The position numbers and the translations under genes are program-made. A DNA stretch of 64,000 bases from Nocardia ignorata NBRC 108230 (GTDB lineage Bacteria; Actinomycetota; Actinomycetes; Mycobacteriales; Mycobacteriaceae): the NCBI RefSeq assembly GCF_001612905.1, contig NZ_BDBI01000032.1, positions 17,710 through 81,709 of the forward strand. The letters run 5' to 3'. The notes under the pieces are model-generated. The model ran no database searches, was not told the DNA's origin, and was given only the letters and a program-made list of their open reading frames with translations. Positions within the stretch are counted from its first letter, which is position 1. Every line of letters begins with the position of its first letter. Of this stretch, positions 1 to 8,109 are shown in pieces.

Positions 1-630
1 GGTCGACCCGCACGTCCCGACGAGGCGCCTACGCAGGCCGCCGCAGCTGAGCGCTCCGGCGAACACGGCGCGCGCCGGTTCGAGAGTGCGGCGGCGATCG
101 CGTCGATCGATCCCGCCCGCAAGCTGTTCGCAGCGTTGCGCGACGAGGTGCTGGCGGAGGCGGCAGAGGACGCCGTCGACTTCGCCTTCGACCTGGGTGT
201 GCTGGCCTGCGCCGCGCAACTGCTCGGTGCAGGCCGGGCCATCCTCGATCAGACCACCGCTTATGCCAAGCAGCGCAAGCAGTTCGGTCGCTTCATCGGC
301 GAATTCCAGGCCGTGAAGCAGCAGCTCGCGGATGTGCGGATCGCGCTGGATCTGGCGGAGCCGCTGCTGTACCGTGCCGCGCTCACCCTCGACTCCACCG
401 ACCGCGCCCGCGATGTCTCGGCAGCGCTGGTGGCCTGCGGCGATGCCGCCCACCGCGCGTCGCGGGCGGGTCTGCAGGTGCACGGCGCCATCGGCTACAC
501 CGCCGAATGCGACCTGTCACTGTGGCTCACCCGGGTAGCCGCTCTGCGCACCGCATGGGGGACCGCCGACTTCCACCGCGCGCGGATCGCCACCGCCCTT
601 CGCACCGAGGAATCCCATGTCATCGAATGA
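1..630 (+). CDS. Acyl-CoA dehydrogenase, C-terminal part (cut by window edge)
   Basis: The reading frame is open from base 1 to a TGA at 628-630, so the true start lies outside the window. The visible 209 residues carry the C-terminal helical domain of a flavin-dependent acyl-CoA dehydrogenase: the stretch around QFGRFIGEFQ followed by VKQQLADVR, and later HGAIGYTAE. These enzymes introduce the alpha-beta double bond in acyl-CoA thioesters. It overlaps the next acyl-CoA dehydrogenase by 14 bp. Such translationally coupled pairs are typical of actinobacterial heteromeric (alpha2beta2) dehydrogenases used on steroid CoA thioesters. The substrate is inferred only from neighbourhood with the hsa/ksh genes; no specific FadE number can be assigned. 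Confidence 0.85.
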   Translation, partial: GRPARPDEAPTQAAAAERSGEHGARRFESAAAIASIDPARKLFAALRDEVLAEAAEDAVDFAFDLGVLACAAQLLGAGRAILDQTTAYAKQRKQFGRFIGEFQAVKQQLADVRIALDLAEPLLYRAALTLDSTDRARDVSAALVACGDAAHRASRAGLQVHGAIGYTAECDLSLWLTRVAALRTAWGTADFHRARIATALRTEESHVIE

Positions 631-1651
631 ACTGCTCGAATTCCGCTCGTCGGTGCGGGCGCTGCTGGCCAAGCACGCCACTCCGGAAGCCCTTCGCGCG
701 GCGATGGACAGCGACCTCGGGTACGACCCGAAGTTGTGGCAGCTGTTGTGCGAGCAGGTGGGGGTCGCGGCCCTCGCGGTGCCGGAGCAGTGGGGTGGGG
801 TGGGCGCGAGTCTCGTCGAATCGCTCATGGTCGTCGGCGAATTGGGCCGGGTGCTGAGCGGCGTGCCGATGCTCGGTTCGGCCGTACTCGGTGTCCAAGC
901 CGTCCTGCTGACCGGCGATGAGCAGGCTTGCGAGCGGCTGCTCCCCGGTCTCGCCGAAGGCTCTCGCACGGCCGCGCTGTGCTGGGCGGATGCCCAGGGT
1001 TGGGATGACTACGGTGTTCGCGCGGAAGGCGGATCGCTCAGCGGGACAGCGCATTACGTGCTGCACGGCGCCCAGGCGGACGTCCTGCTCGTACTCACCG
1101 CCGACGGATTGTTCGAAACCTCGCCTACCGCAGCAGGTGTCACTGTGACGCCGACTCCTGGACTCGACCACACCCGCGCCCTGGCGAGCATCACCTTCAC
1201 CGAAACCCCGGCGACCAGGCTCGGCGACCCGGGCACCCGGCTGCGCGACATCGCGTGGGCGGCACTGGCCGCCGAACAGGTCGGCGCGGCACGCCGCTGC
1301 CTCGAGATGACCGTCGAATACACCAGCGCGCGCGTGCAGTTCGGCAGGCCGATCGGCAGCTTCCAGGCACTCAAGCACCGCATGGCCGATATGTATGTTC
1401 TCGTCGAATCGGCGGAATCGGCCGCGCTGCTGGCCGCCCAATCGCTGGCGGCGGGCAGTGATTCGGCCGCCGAGGACGTGTGGGTGGCGCGCACCTACTG
1501 CACCGAGGCGTTCAGCACGGTGGCCGCCGAGACCATCCAGTTGCACGGCGGGATCGCCATCACCTGGGAACACGACGCCCACCTGTACTTCAAGCGGGCA
1601 CACGCCACCACGGAACTGTTCGGGACCGCCCGCCGTCCGATCGCCGCTTGA
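617..1651 (+). CDS. Acyl-CoA dehydrogenase, putative heteromer partner
   Basis: This 344-residue protein has the acyl-CoA dehydrogenase fold: an N-terminal helical domain with VPEQWGGVG, a reduced middle beta domain, and the C-terminal domain with QFGRPIGSFQ and LHGGIAITWEHD. The start ATG lies inside the preceding gene (14-bp overlap), which implies coupled translation and a complex of the two products. Neither this protein nor the visible part of its partner shows the GGxxE type catalytic-base motif seen in FadE29 of this window. A base could sit elsewhere or in the missing N-terminal part of the partner. Steroid or branched acyl-CoA oxidation is plausible but unproven. A hairpin terminator follows directly. 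Confidence 0.85.
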   Translation: MSSNELLEFRSSVRALLAKHATPEALRAAMDSDLGYDPKLWQLLCEQVGVAALAVPEQWGGVGASLVESLMVVGELGRVLSGVPMLGSAVLGVQAVLLTGDEQACERLLPGLAEGSRTAALCWADAQGWDDYGVRAEGGSLSGTAHYVLHGAQADVLLVLTADGLFETSPTAAGVTVTPTPGLDHTRALASITFTETPATRLGDPGTRLRDIAWAALAAEQVGAARRCLEMTVEYTSARVQFGRPIGSFQALKHRMADMYVLVESAESAALLAAQSLAAGSDSAAEDVWVARTYCTEAFSTVAAETIQLHGGIAITWEHDAHLYFKRAHATTELFGTARRPIAA

Positions 1652-1665
1652 TCGTGCACTCCCGC

Positions 1666-1698
1666 AACCCCAGCTCAGACACCCGGAGCTGGGGTTTC
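1666..1698 (+). terminator. Hairpin terminator after the acyl-CoA dehydrogenase pair
   Basis: CCCCAGCTC at 1668-1676 pairs with GAGCTGGGG at 1686-1694. The stem is extended by AA/TT and has a 9-nt loop and a short T run after it. This fits an intrinsic terminator 15 bp past the stop of the dehydrogenase gene. Confidence 0.75.
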
Positions 1699-1766
1699 GT
1701 CCGTTGTGGCCCGTTTCACGACGCACCTGCCCGATTTAGATAGTTAGCTTATGCAATAATTTTCCT

Positions 1767-2219
1767 GTGCAGCAGAACCAGCAGCCATCAGCAGACGACA
1801 TCGTGGTCGACCTGTTGGTCACTGCCGGTCGGCTCACCCGGCTCGCCGGGGCGGTCAGCTCCGACGACCTGCCCCGCGCGATGCTGCGCGCCCTCGCCGT
1901 GCTCGAGGAGCACGACGGCCTGCGGGTCAGCGAATTCGCCCGCATCGATCGATGCTCACAACCGGCGGCAACGGCGCTGCTCGGTCGGCTCGTCGCCGAC
2001 GGATTCGCCACCCGCACCAAGGACCCGAGGGACTCGCGGGCAGTGCGCGTCGAACTCACCCCGGCGGGCCGGACCCGCCTCACCCGCGCCAGACGCGCCT
2101 ACGCGGCCGCCTTGGCGCCCGGACTCGCCGATTTCGACCTCGACCGGCTGATCCGGCTCGACACCGACATGAACGACCTGCTGACAGCCCTGCGCGCGGT
2201 TGCCCGCGGTCACCAGTGA
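1767..2219 (+). CDS. MarR-family transcriptional regulator
   Basis: The 150-residue protein has the MarR winged-helix layout: a dimerisation helix, then the helix-turn-helix (RVSEFARIDRCSQPAATALL, about residues 52-71) and the wing with the DxRxxR-like TKDPRDSRAVR. The start is a GTG at 1767. It is followed after 17 bp by an MFS exporter on the same strand, so it probably senses a small molecule and controls its own transcript and that of the transporter. The AT-rich stretch just upstream (about 1738-1762) contains GTTAGC and GCAATAA half-sites that could be its operator, but the symmetry is poor. Confidence 0.9.
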   Translation: MQQNQQPSADDIVVDLLVTAGRLTRLAGAVSSDDLPRAMLRALAVLEEHDGLRVSEFARIDRCSQPAATALLGRLVADGFATRTKDPRDSRAVRVELTPAGRTRLTRARRAYAAALAPGLADFDLDRLIRLDTDMNDLLTALRAVARGHQ

Positions 2220-2236
2220 AGCAACCAGGAGCGCTC

Positions 2237-3481
2237 ATGAGCATCTCTCCGTTGACTCGCGACAACGACGCCGCGGCCACCTCCACCGGCCAGCCGAAAG
2301 CCGTCTGGGCCGTCGCCTTCGCCAGCGTCATCGCGTTCATGGGCATCGGCCTCGTCGATCCCATCCTCAAACCCATCGGCGAACAGCTGAACGCCAGCCC
2401 CTCGCAGGTCTCCCTGCTGTTCACCAGCTACATGGCCGTCACCGGCATCGCCATGCTGGTCACCGGCGTCATCTCCAGTCGCTTCGGCGCCAAGAAGACC
2501 CTGCTGTCCGGCCTGGCGATCATCATCGTGTTCGCCGCGCTGGCGGGCATGTCGAGCAGCATCGGCGAGATCATCGGCTTCCGTGCCGGGTGGGGTCTCG
2601 GCAACGCCCTGTTCATCGCGACCGCGCTGGCCACCATCGTCGGCGCGGCAACGGGTGGCGTCGCCAAGGCGATCATCCTCTACGAGGCGGCCCTCGGTAT
2701 CGGCATCGCGACCGGACCACTGCTCGGTGGGGTACTCGGTGGGATCAGCTGGCGCGGGCCGTTCTTCGGCGTGTCCGTGCTGATGGCCGTCGCCTTCGTC
2801 GCGATCGTCGTGCTGCTGCCCGAACTGCCCAAGCCCGCGACCCCCACCTCGATCAGCGCGCCGTTCAAGGCGCTGCGGCACCGCGGACTGCTCACCGTCA
2901 GCATCACCGCGTTGCTCTACAACTTCGGCTTCTTCACTCTGCTCGCCTACACGCCGTTCCCCCTCGACATGGGCACCTACGCGATCGGTTTCATCTTCTT
3001 CGGGTGGGGCGTGATGCTCGCGGTGGCCTCGGTGTTCCTCGCCCCGAGACTGCAGGCGCGCTTCGGCACGCTGCCGATGATGGGGCTGTCCCTCGGCCTG
3101 TTCGCCGCCGACCTGGCGCTCATGGCGCTGTACGCCGAGCACAAGATCGTGCTGATCGTCGGGGTCGTGGTCGCCGGGCTGTTCCTCGGCGTGAACAACA
3201 CCCTCATCACCGAGGCCGTGATGATCTCCGCGCCGGTCGAGCGGTCGACCGCGTCGGCGGCCTACAGCTTCGTCCGGTTCGCCGGCGGCGCGGCCGCGCC
3301 CTGGGTGGCGGGCAAGCTCGGCGAGCACAGCGTGTCCCTGCCGTTCTGGCTCGGCGCGGCGTGCACCGCCGCCGGGGTCACCGTCCTGTTCCTCGGGCGC
3401 GGCGCCCTGGCCCACATCGACGACCACGACCCCGCGCCGCACAGCATCGAGGAAGCCCAGGCGCTCACCGTCGGCGACTGA
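2237..3481 (+). CDS. MFS transporter, drug-efflux (DHA1-like) family
   Basis: This 414-residue membrane protein has about 12 predicted hydrophobic helices. It carries an MFS motif-A-like loop (SRFGAKKTL) between helices 2 and 3 and a long hydrophilic centre near residues 195-215. The start was set at ATG 2237, preceded by AGGAG; a longer open frame upstream only shadows the MarR gene. Proton-driven export of a hydrophobic compound is the usual role of this family. Pairing with an upstream MarR regulator suggests inducible efflux. The substrate cannot be read from the sequence. Confidence 0.88.
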   Translation: MSISPLTRDNDAAATSTGQPKAVWAVAFASVIAFMGIGLVDPILKPIGEQLNASPSQVSLLFTSYMAVTGIAMLVTGVISSRFGAKKTLLSGLAIIIVFAALAGMSSSIGEIIGFRAGWGLGNALFIATALATIVGAATGGVAKAIILYEAALGIGIATGPLLGGVLGGISWRGPFFGVSVLMAVAFVAIVVLLPELPKPATPTSISAPFKALRHRGLLTVSITALLYNFGFFTLLAYTPFPLDMGTYAIGFIFFGWGVMLAVASVFLAPRLQARFGTLPMMGLSLGLFAADLALMALYAEHKIVLIVGVVVAGLFLGVNNTLITEAVMISAPVERSTASAAYSFVRFAGGAAAPWVAGKLGEHSVSLPFWLGAACTAAGVTVLFLGRGALAHIDDHDPAPHSIEEAQALTVGD

Positions 3482-3483
3482 GG

Positions 3484-3816
3484 CTATTCGGGGACCTCGA
3501 GCACGCCCTCGTCGACCGCCCACTCGATCGTCTTCTGCAGCGACGGACAGGTGTCCGGCCGACCGGGCCGGGCACCGTGGGAACTCAGCTCGGCGAAGAC
3601 CGGACAGCGCGTGTCGGGCCGCTCGGTCCACTGCACCGAGGTCTGGTGCGCGCTGTACTTGCGCACCAGCACCTCGGTGCCGCAGGCCTGACACCGCAAC
3701 GGCGTCAGGCCTTCGTCGAGATACCGTTGCTGGTCGAGGGCGGTCTGGGCCCGCACCGCCGCCCGGCGGGCGGGCTGATCGGCGAAATCCGGTGCCTTGG
3801 CCCAGCTGGCGGCCAT
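3484..3816 (-). CDS. Small four-cysteine protein directly downstream of kshA
   Basis: A soluble 110-residue protein of unassigned function. It has CQAC near residues 42-45 and two further cysteines (TRCP, DTCPS) in the second half, spaced so that they could bind one zinc or iron ion. There are no membrane segments and no signal peptide. Its ATG lies only 1 bp after the kshA stop codon, so the two are almost certainly co-transcribed under the KstR-controlled promoter. A small unannotated gene next to kshA is also known in mycobacteria. A role in assembling or feeding electrons to the Rieske oxygenase is an inference from position and cysteines only. Confidence 0.75.
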   Translation of the reverse strand: MAASWAKAPDFADQPARRAAVRAQTALDQQRYLDEGLTPLRCQACGTEVLVRKYSAHQTSVQWTERPDTRCPVFAELSSHGARPGRPDTCPSLQKTIEWAVDEGVLEVPE

Positions 3817-3817
3817 G

Positions 3818-4987
3818 TCACACGCCCGCTTCCTCGGCCTTGCGCCGCAGGTTCTCGGCGACCTCGGCCTCCCAGGCCTCGTTCGCCTTGGTCGTGTCGA
3901 CCTCGAACTCGAAGCGCTGGGTCATCTTCTCGGTGACATCGGCGATGTCCACGTAGAACTGGTCGTACCAGCGCCGGAGCTGGTAGACCGGGCCGTCCTC
4001 CTCGCACAACAGCGGATTCTCGACCTTGGACTTGTGCTTCCAGATCTCCACGTCCTGCAGGAAGCCGTCACCGAAGAACGTGGTCATCGTGTTGGCCAGC
4101 TTGGTCGCGGTCTCGTCGTCGATGCCCTTGGGCTTCTCGACGGTCAGGCCCCACTGCAGCACGAACGAGTCCTGGGTGACCGGGTAGTGGCAGTTGATCA
4201 GCACGACCTTCATCTCGTACCCGCTGTAGATGTTGATCAGCGGATTGATCATGTAGGACGGACCGAAGTACGACGCCTCCGACTTGAGCAGCGTCTCACC
4301 GCCGTGCTTGGCCGCCATGCCGATATCCGGGCGGCCCTTGGTCTCCAGGAACTGGGTCGCCACATGGCCTTCGAAGACGTTCTTGAAGTACGTCGGGAAG
4401 GCGTAGTGGATGTAGAAGAAGTGCGCCATGTCCACGACGTTGTCGATGATCTCGCGGCAATTCGCACCCTCGATCAGCAGCGAGTTCCACGTCCAGTCGG
4501 TCCAGCCGCTGTCGTGGGTTTCGCTCGGATTGCCGTCGGAGTCGGTGTACACGCCCTCGATGTGGGGGATCGTGACCTCGGGCGGCGGTTCGTTGCCCTC
4601 GTGGTCGTGCCAGACGAACAGCTGACCGTTGCGTTCCAGCGTGGTCCACTTGCGTGTGCGCGCCAGCGGCGGCACCCGGCGGCCGTAGGGGATCGCGGTG
4701 CACTTGCCGCTCGCCCCCCAGCGCCAGTCGTGGAACGGGCAGGCGATGTCGTCGCCCTTCACCGAGCCCATGCTCAGGTCGCCGCCCATATGCCTGCAGT
4801 AGGCGTCGAGCACACGGAGCTGGCCGGACGTATCGGCCCAGATCACGAGTTTGGTTCCGAAGATCTCGACCGCGTGCGGTTTACCGTCGCGGAACGTCTT
4901 CGCGAGACCGACGCAGTGCCAGCCGCGCGCGAACCTGGTCGGCGTGGTACCGACATCGAGTTCTCTCACCTTGGGGTTGACTGCCAT
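3818..4987 (-). CDS. kshA: 3-ketosteroid-9-alpha-monooxygenase, oxygenase subunit
   Basis: KshA hydroxylates C9 of 3-ketosteroids. Together with KstD this triggers opening of ring B. The 389-residue length matches the family. The Rieske [2Fe-2S] ligands are visible as C64-x-H66 and C83-x2-H86. The mononuclear iron ligands are H189 and H194 in DNVVDMAHFFYIHY, with the later Asp in DVEIWKHK. The start ATG at 4987 has a strong GGAGGG; the longer open frame upstream runs through the regulatory region and is not coding. A KstR box lies 21 bp upstream. The reductase partner KshB is not in the window. Confidence 0.97.
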   Translation of the reverse strand: MAVNPKVRELDVGTTPTRFARGWHCVGLAKTFRDGKPHAVEIFGTKLVIWADTSGQLRVLDAYCRHMGGDLSMGSVKGDDIACPFHDWRWGASGKCTAIPYGRRVPPLARTRKWTTLERNGQLFVWHDHEGNEPPPEVTIPHIEGVYTDSDGNPSETHDSGWTDWTWNSLLIEGANCREIIDNVVDMAHFFYIHYAFPTYFKNVFEGHVATQFLETKGRPDIGMAAKHGGETLLKSEASYFGPSYMINPLINIYSGYEMKVVLINCHYPVTQDSFVLQWGLTVEKPKGIDDETATKLANTMTTFFGDGFLQDVEIWKHKSKVENPLLCEEDGPVYQLRRWYDQFYVDIADVTEKMTQRFEFEVDTTKANEAWEAEVAENLRRKAEEAGV

Positions 4988-5007
4988 CCCGAACCCTCCT
5001 TCTTCAC

Positions 5008-5021
5008 TAGAACACGTTACA
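5008..5021. promoter_or_regulatory. KstR operator, kshA side
   Basis: TAGAACACGTTACA matches the KstR consensus TnnAACnnGTTnnA at every fixed position. It lies 21 bp upstream of the kshA start, in the divergent kshA/hsaA promoter region, so KstR bound here should repress kshA until steroid CoA thioesters release it. Confidence 0.85.
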
Positions 5022-5074
5022 AAATACGGCCGGTTCACGCTAGCTGTCCGCGTTATTCCCTTCTCGACAGGAAT

Positions 5075-5088
5075 GGGAACCTGTTCTA
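5075..5088. promoter_or_regulatory. KstR-like operator, hsaA side
   Basis: GGGAACCTGTTCTA fits TnnAACnnGTTnnA except for the first base. It lies about 60 bp upstream of the chosen hsaA ATG. With the exact box at 5008 it gives each arm of the divergent promoter its own site. Confidence 0.65.
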
Positions 5089-5148
5089 GTCTCAGAGACG
5101 AACGAGAACAGTTTGTCGATTCCGACAGGGCAGGAACGGGCTGGCGAA

Positions 5149-6312
5149 ATGACGCAAGAAGTGACCGAACGGGTCGAGGCGCTGCTGCCGACGCTGCGCG
5201 AACGCGCGCAGGAGGCCGAAGACCTGCGCCGCATACCCGACGAATCCATGAAGGCACTGCAGGAGACCGGGTTCTTCCGGCTGCTGCAGCCCAAGCAGTG
5301 GGGCGGGCATGCCGCCGACCCGGTGGTCTTCTACGACTCCGTGCGCCGCATCGCCAGCGCCTGTGGGTCGACGGGCTGGGTGGCGGGCATCATCGGCGTG
5401 CACAACTGGCACCTCGCACTGTTCGACCAGGCCGCACAGGAAGAGGTGTGGGGTGAGGACACCGACGTGCGGATCTCCTCGTCCTACGCCCCCATGGGCA
5501 TGGGCCAGGCGGTCGACGGCGGGTACATCGTGCGCGGGTCGTGGGCGTGGTCCTCGGGCTCCGATCACGCGACCTGGGCAGTGCTCGGCGGACCCGTCAT
5601 CAAGAACGGCAAGCCGGTCGACTTCGGCAGCTTCCTGATTCCGCGCTCGGAGTACCGCATCGACGACGTGTGGAATGTGGTCGGCCTGCGCGGCACCGGT
5701 TCCAACACCGTTGTGGTGGAGGACGTCTTCGTGCCGACGCACCGCTTCCTCAGCTTCCGCGCGATGAGCGAGGGCCGCTCGCCGGGCCTGGCGCAGAATC
5801 CCGATCCGGTGTACAAGATGCCGTGGGGCACAATCCATCCCACCACCATCTCCACCCCGATCGTCGGCATGGGTTACGGCGCCTACGAGGCGCACGTCGA
5901 ACATCAGGGCAAGCGGGTGCGCGCGGCCTACGCGGGTGAGAACGCCAAGGACGACCCGTTCGCCAAGGTGCGCGTCGCCGAGGCCGCCAGCGATATCGAT
6001 GCCGCCTGGCGTCAGCTCTCGGGCAATGTGGCCGAGGAGTACGCGCTGCTGGTCGCGGGCGAGGAAGTGCCGTTCGACCTGCGTGTGCGGGCCAGGCGCG
6101 ACCAGGTGCGCGCCACCGGCCGGGTGATCGCTTCGATCGACAAGCTCTTCGAATCCTCCGGCGCCACCGCGCTGGCCAACGGCACTCCGCTGCAGCGCTT
6201 CTGGCGTGACGCGCATGCCGGACGAGTACACGCGGCCAACGATCCCGAGCGCGCCTACGTCATGTACGGCACGCACGAGTTCGGGCTGCCCGTCACCGAC
6301 GCCATGGTGTGA
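5149..6312 (+). CDS. hsaA: 3-HSA monooxygenase, oxygenase component
   Basis: HsaA is the FMNH2-dependent hydroxylase that converts the phenolic secosteroid 3-HSA to the catechol 3,4-DHSA. The 387 residues have the acyl-CoA-dehydrogenase-like fold of group D flavin monooxygenases and closely resemble mycobacterial HsaA throughout, for example LLQPKQWGG, GSTGWVAGIIGVHNWH and FWRDAHAGRVHAANDP. ATG 5149 was preferred because it aligns with known N-termini; an in-frame TTG at 5113 would add 12 residues. It heads hsaA-hsaD-hsaC-hsaB with gaps of 4 bp or overlaps, diverging from kshA under KstR control. The flavin is supplied by HsaB. Confidence 0.97.
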   Translation: MTQEVTERVEALLPTLRERAQEAEDLRRIPDESMKALQETGFFRLLQPKQWGGHAADPVVFYDSVRRIASACGSTGWVAGIIGVHNWHLALFDQAAQEEVWGEDTDVRISSSYAPMGMGQAVDGGYIVRGSWAWSSGSDHATWAVLGGPVIKNGKPVDFGSFLIPRSEYRIDDVWNVVGLRGTGSNTVVVEDVFVPTHRFLSFRAMSEGRSPGLAQNPDPVYKMPWGTIHPTTISTPIVGMGYGAYEAHVEHQGKRVRAAYAGENAKDDPFAKVRVAEAASDIDAAWRQLSGNVAEEYALLVAGEEVPFDLRVRARRDQVRATGRVIASIDKLFESSGATALANGTPLQRFWRDAHAGRVHAANDPERAYVMYGTHEFGLPVTDAMV

Positions 6313-6316
6313 GCCG

Positions 6317-7186
6317 ATGACCCAGACCGCTGAGATCACCTACGAATCGACCTCACGCTTCGCGCAGGTCAGCCGCTCATTGAAGCTGCATTATCACGAG
6401 GCAGGCGTCGGCAACGGCCCGACGATCGTGCTGCTGCACGGTGGCGGGCCCGGCGCTTCGGCGTGGTCGAACTTCGCCCGCAATATCCCGGTGCTGGCCG
6501 AGAACTTCCATGTGATCGCCTTGGACCAGCCGGGTTTCGGCAAGTCCGACAAGCCGGTGGATCATCCGCAGTACTTCGTGCACGCGTCCACCGCGTTGCT
6601 GGCGCTGCTCGATCATCTCGAAATCACCGATCGTGTTCACCTGCTGGGCAATTCGCTCGGCGGCGGCACCTCGGTGCGCTTCGCGCTCGACAACCCCACG
6701 CGCGCGGGCAAACTCGTGCTGATGGGTCCGGGCGGGCTGAGCACCAACCTGTTCGCGCCCGACCCGACCGAGGGCGTGAAGCTGCTCTCGGCGTTCAGCT
6801 ACCAGCCGACCAGGGAGAACCTCGAGAAGTTCCTGCGGATCATGGTCTTCGACCAGTCGCTGATCACCGAGGAGCTCATCGACGAACGGTTCGCCCAGGC
6901 GAGCACCCCAGAATCGCTCGCGGCCATGCGCGCGATGGGCAAGTCCTTCGCGAGCGCCGACTTCGAGAAGGGCATGCTCTGGCGCGACGCCTACAGACTG
7001 CGTCAGCCGGTGCTGTTGATCTGGGGCCGTGAGGATCGGGTGAACCCACTCGACGGCGCGCTCGTAGCGACCAAGGTGATTCCCCGGGTGCAGCTGCACG
7101 TGTTCGGCGGTTGCGGCCACTGGGCGCAGCTGGAGAAGTTCGACGAGTTCAACCGGCTCACACTCGATTTCCTCGGGAGCAAGTGA
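6317..7186 (+). CDS. hsaD: 4,9-DSHA meta-cleavage product hydrolase
   Basis: HsaD is an alpha/beta hydrolase that cuts the C-C bond of the meta-cleavage product 4,9-DSHA, releasing DOHNAA (rings C/D) and a hydroxyhexadienoate. The 289-residue protein shows the catalytic triad S113 (GNSLGG), D240 (GREDRVNP) and H268 (CGHWAQ), plus the oxyanion stretch HGGGPGASAW. It starts 4 bp after hsaA, and its stop overlaps the hsaC start (TGATG), so translation is coupled. Confidence 0.97.
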   Translation: MTQTAEITYESTSRFAQVSRSLKLHYHEAGVGNGPTIVLLHGGGPGASAWSNFARNIPVLAENFHVIALDQPGFGKSDKPVDHPQYFVHASTALLALLDHLEITDRVHLLGNSLGGGTSVRFALDNPTRAGKLVLMGPGGLSTNLFAPDPTEGVKLLSAFSYQPTRENLEKFLRIMVFDQSLITEELIDERFAQASTPESLAAMRAMGKSFASADFEKGMLWRDAYRLRQPVLLIWGREDRVNPLDGALVATKVIPRVQLHVFGGCGHWAQLEKFDEFNRLTLDFLGSK

Positions 7187-8091
7187 TGAGTATTCGCGCA
7201 CTCGGCTACATGCGCATCGAGGCCACCGACATGGCGGCCTGGCGCGAGTACGGCCTCAAGGTGCTCGGCATGATGGAGGGCACCGGGCTGAACCCCGACG
7301 CCCTCTACCTGCGCATGGACGATTTCGCCGCGCGACTGGTGATCGTCCCCGGCGAGCAGGACCGGCTGCTGGTCTCGGGCTGGGAGGTCACCGACGCGCG
7401 TGGCCTGCAGCAGTTGCGGGAGACCCTGGACAAGGCCGGGGTCGACTACACCGAGGGGACCAAGGACGAGCTGGGCGAGCGCCGCGTCGAGGGCATGATC
7501 CGGTTCCAGGACCCGTCCGGCAACACCCTCGAGGCGTTCTACGGCGCGCAGTATCTGGGTCGTCGTTTCGTGAGCCCCTACGGCCACAAGTTCGTCACCG
7601 CCGAGCAGGGCCTCGGCCACGTGGTGCTGACCTGCACCGATGATGCTGCGGCGCAGGCGTTCTACCAGGATGTGCTCGGCTTCCGCCTGCGCGATTCCAT
7701 GCGGCTGCCACCGCAGATGGTCGGCCGCCCGGCCGACGGCGACCCCGCCTGGCTGCGCTTCTACGGCTGCAACCCGCGCCACCACGCGCTGGCGTTCCTG
7801 CCGTTACCGAACCCCACCGGCATCGTGCACCTGATGGTCGAGGTGGAGAACTCCGACGACGTCGGCCTCTGCCTGGACCGTGCCCTGCGCAAGAAGGTGA
7901 AGATGTCGGCCACCCTCGGCAGGCACATCAACGACAAGATGCTGTCGTTCTACATGAAGACGCCGGGCGGATTCGACATCGAATTCGGTTGTGAGGGACT
8001 GGAAGTCGACGACGACAACTGGACGGCCCGCGAATCCACCGCGGTCAGCCTCTGGGGTCACGACTTCACCGTCGGATTCAAGCAGCAATAG
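7186..8091 (+). CDS. hsaC: Iron-dependent extradiol dioxygenase (3,4-DHSA 4,5-dioxygenase)
   Basis: HsaC opens the catechol ring of 3,4-DHSA between C4 and C5. The 301-residue two-domain vicinal-oxygen-chelate protein carries the Fe(II) ligands at H145 (GLGHVVLTC), H215 (GIVHLMVEV) and E266 (GFDIEFG), in the positions expected for the family. The second domain is the active one, as usual for this class. The ATG overlaps the hsaD stop by one base. Confidence 0.97.
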   Translation: MSIRALGYMRIEATDMAAWREYGLKVLGMMEGTGLNPDALYLRMDDFAARLVIVPGEQDRLLVSGWEVTDARGLQQLRETLDKAGVDYTEGTKDELGERRVEGMIRFQDPSGNTLEAFYGAQYLGRRFVSPYGHKFVTAEQGLGHVVLTCTDDAAAQAFYQDVLGFRLRDSMRLPPQMVGRPADGDPAWLRFYGCNPRHHALAFLPLPNPTGIVHLMVEVENSDDVGLCLDRALRKKVKMSATLGRHINDKMLSFYMKTPGGFDIEFGCEGLEVDDDNWTARESTAVSLWGHDFTVGFKQQ

Positions 8092-8109
8092 GGAATGGCG
8101 GCGAGGGAC

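Noticed and set aside
1738..1762. AT-rich stretch before the MarR gene, considered as a palindromic MarR operator.
   Set aside because: The half-sites GTTAGC and GCAATAA share too few bases to call a palindrome, so it is mentioned only in the gene entry.
3797..5089. A 430-codon frame on the plus strand opposite kshA.
   Set aside because: kshA on the minus strand has all Rieske and iron ligands; the plus frame crosses the KstR operator and lacks any domain.
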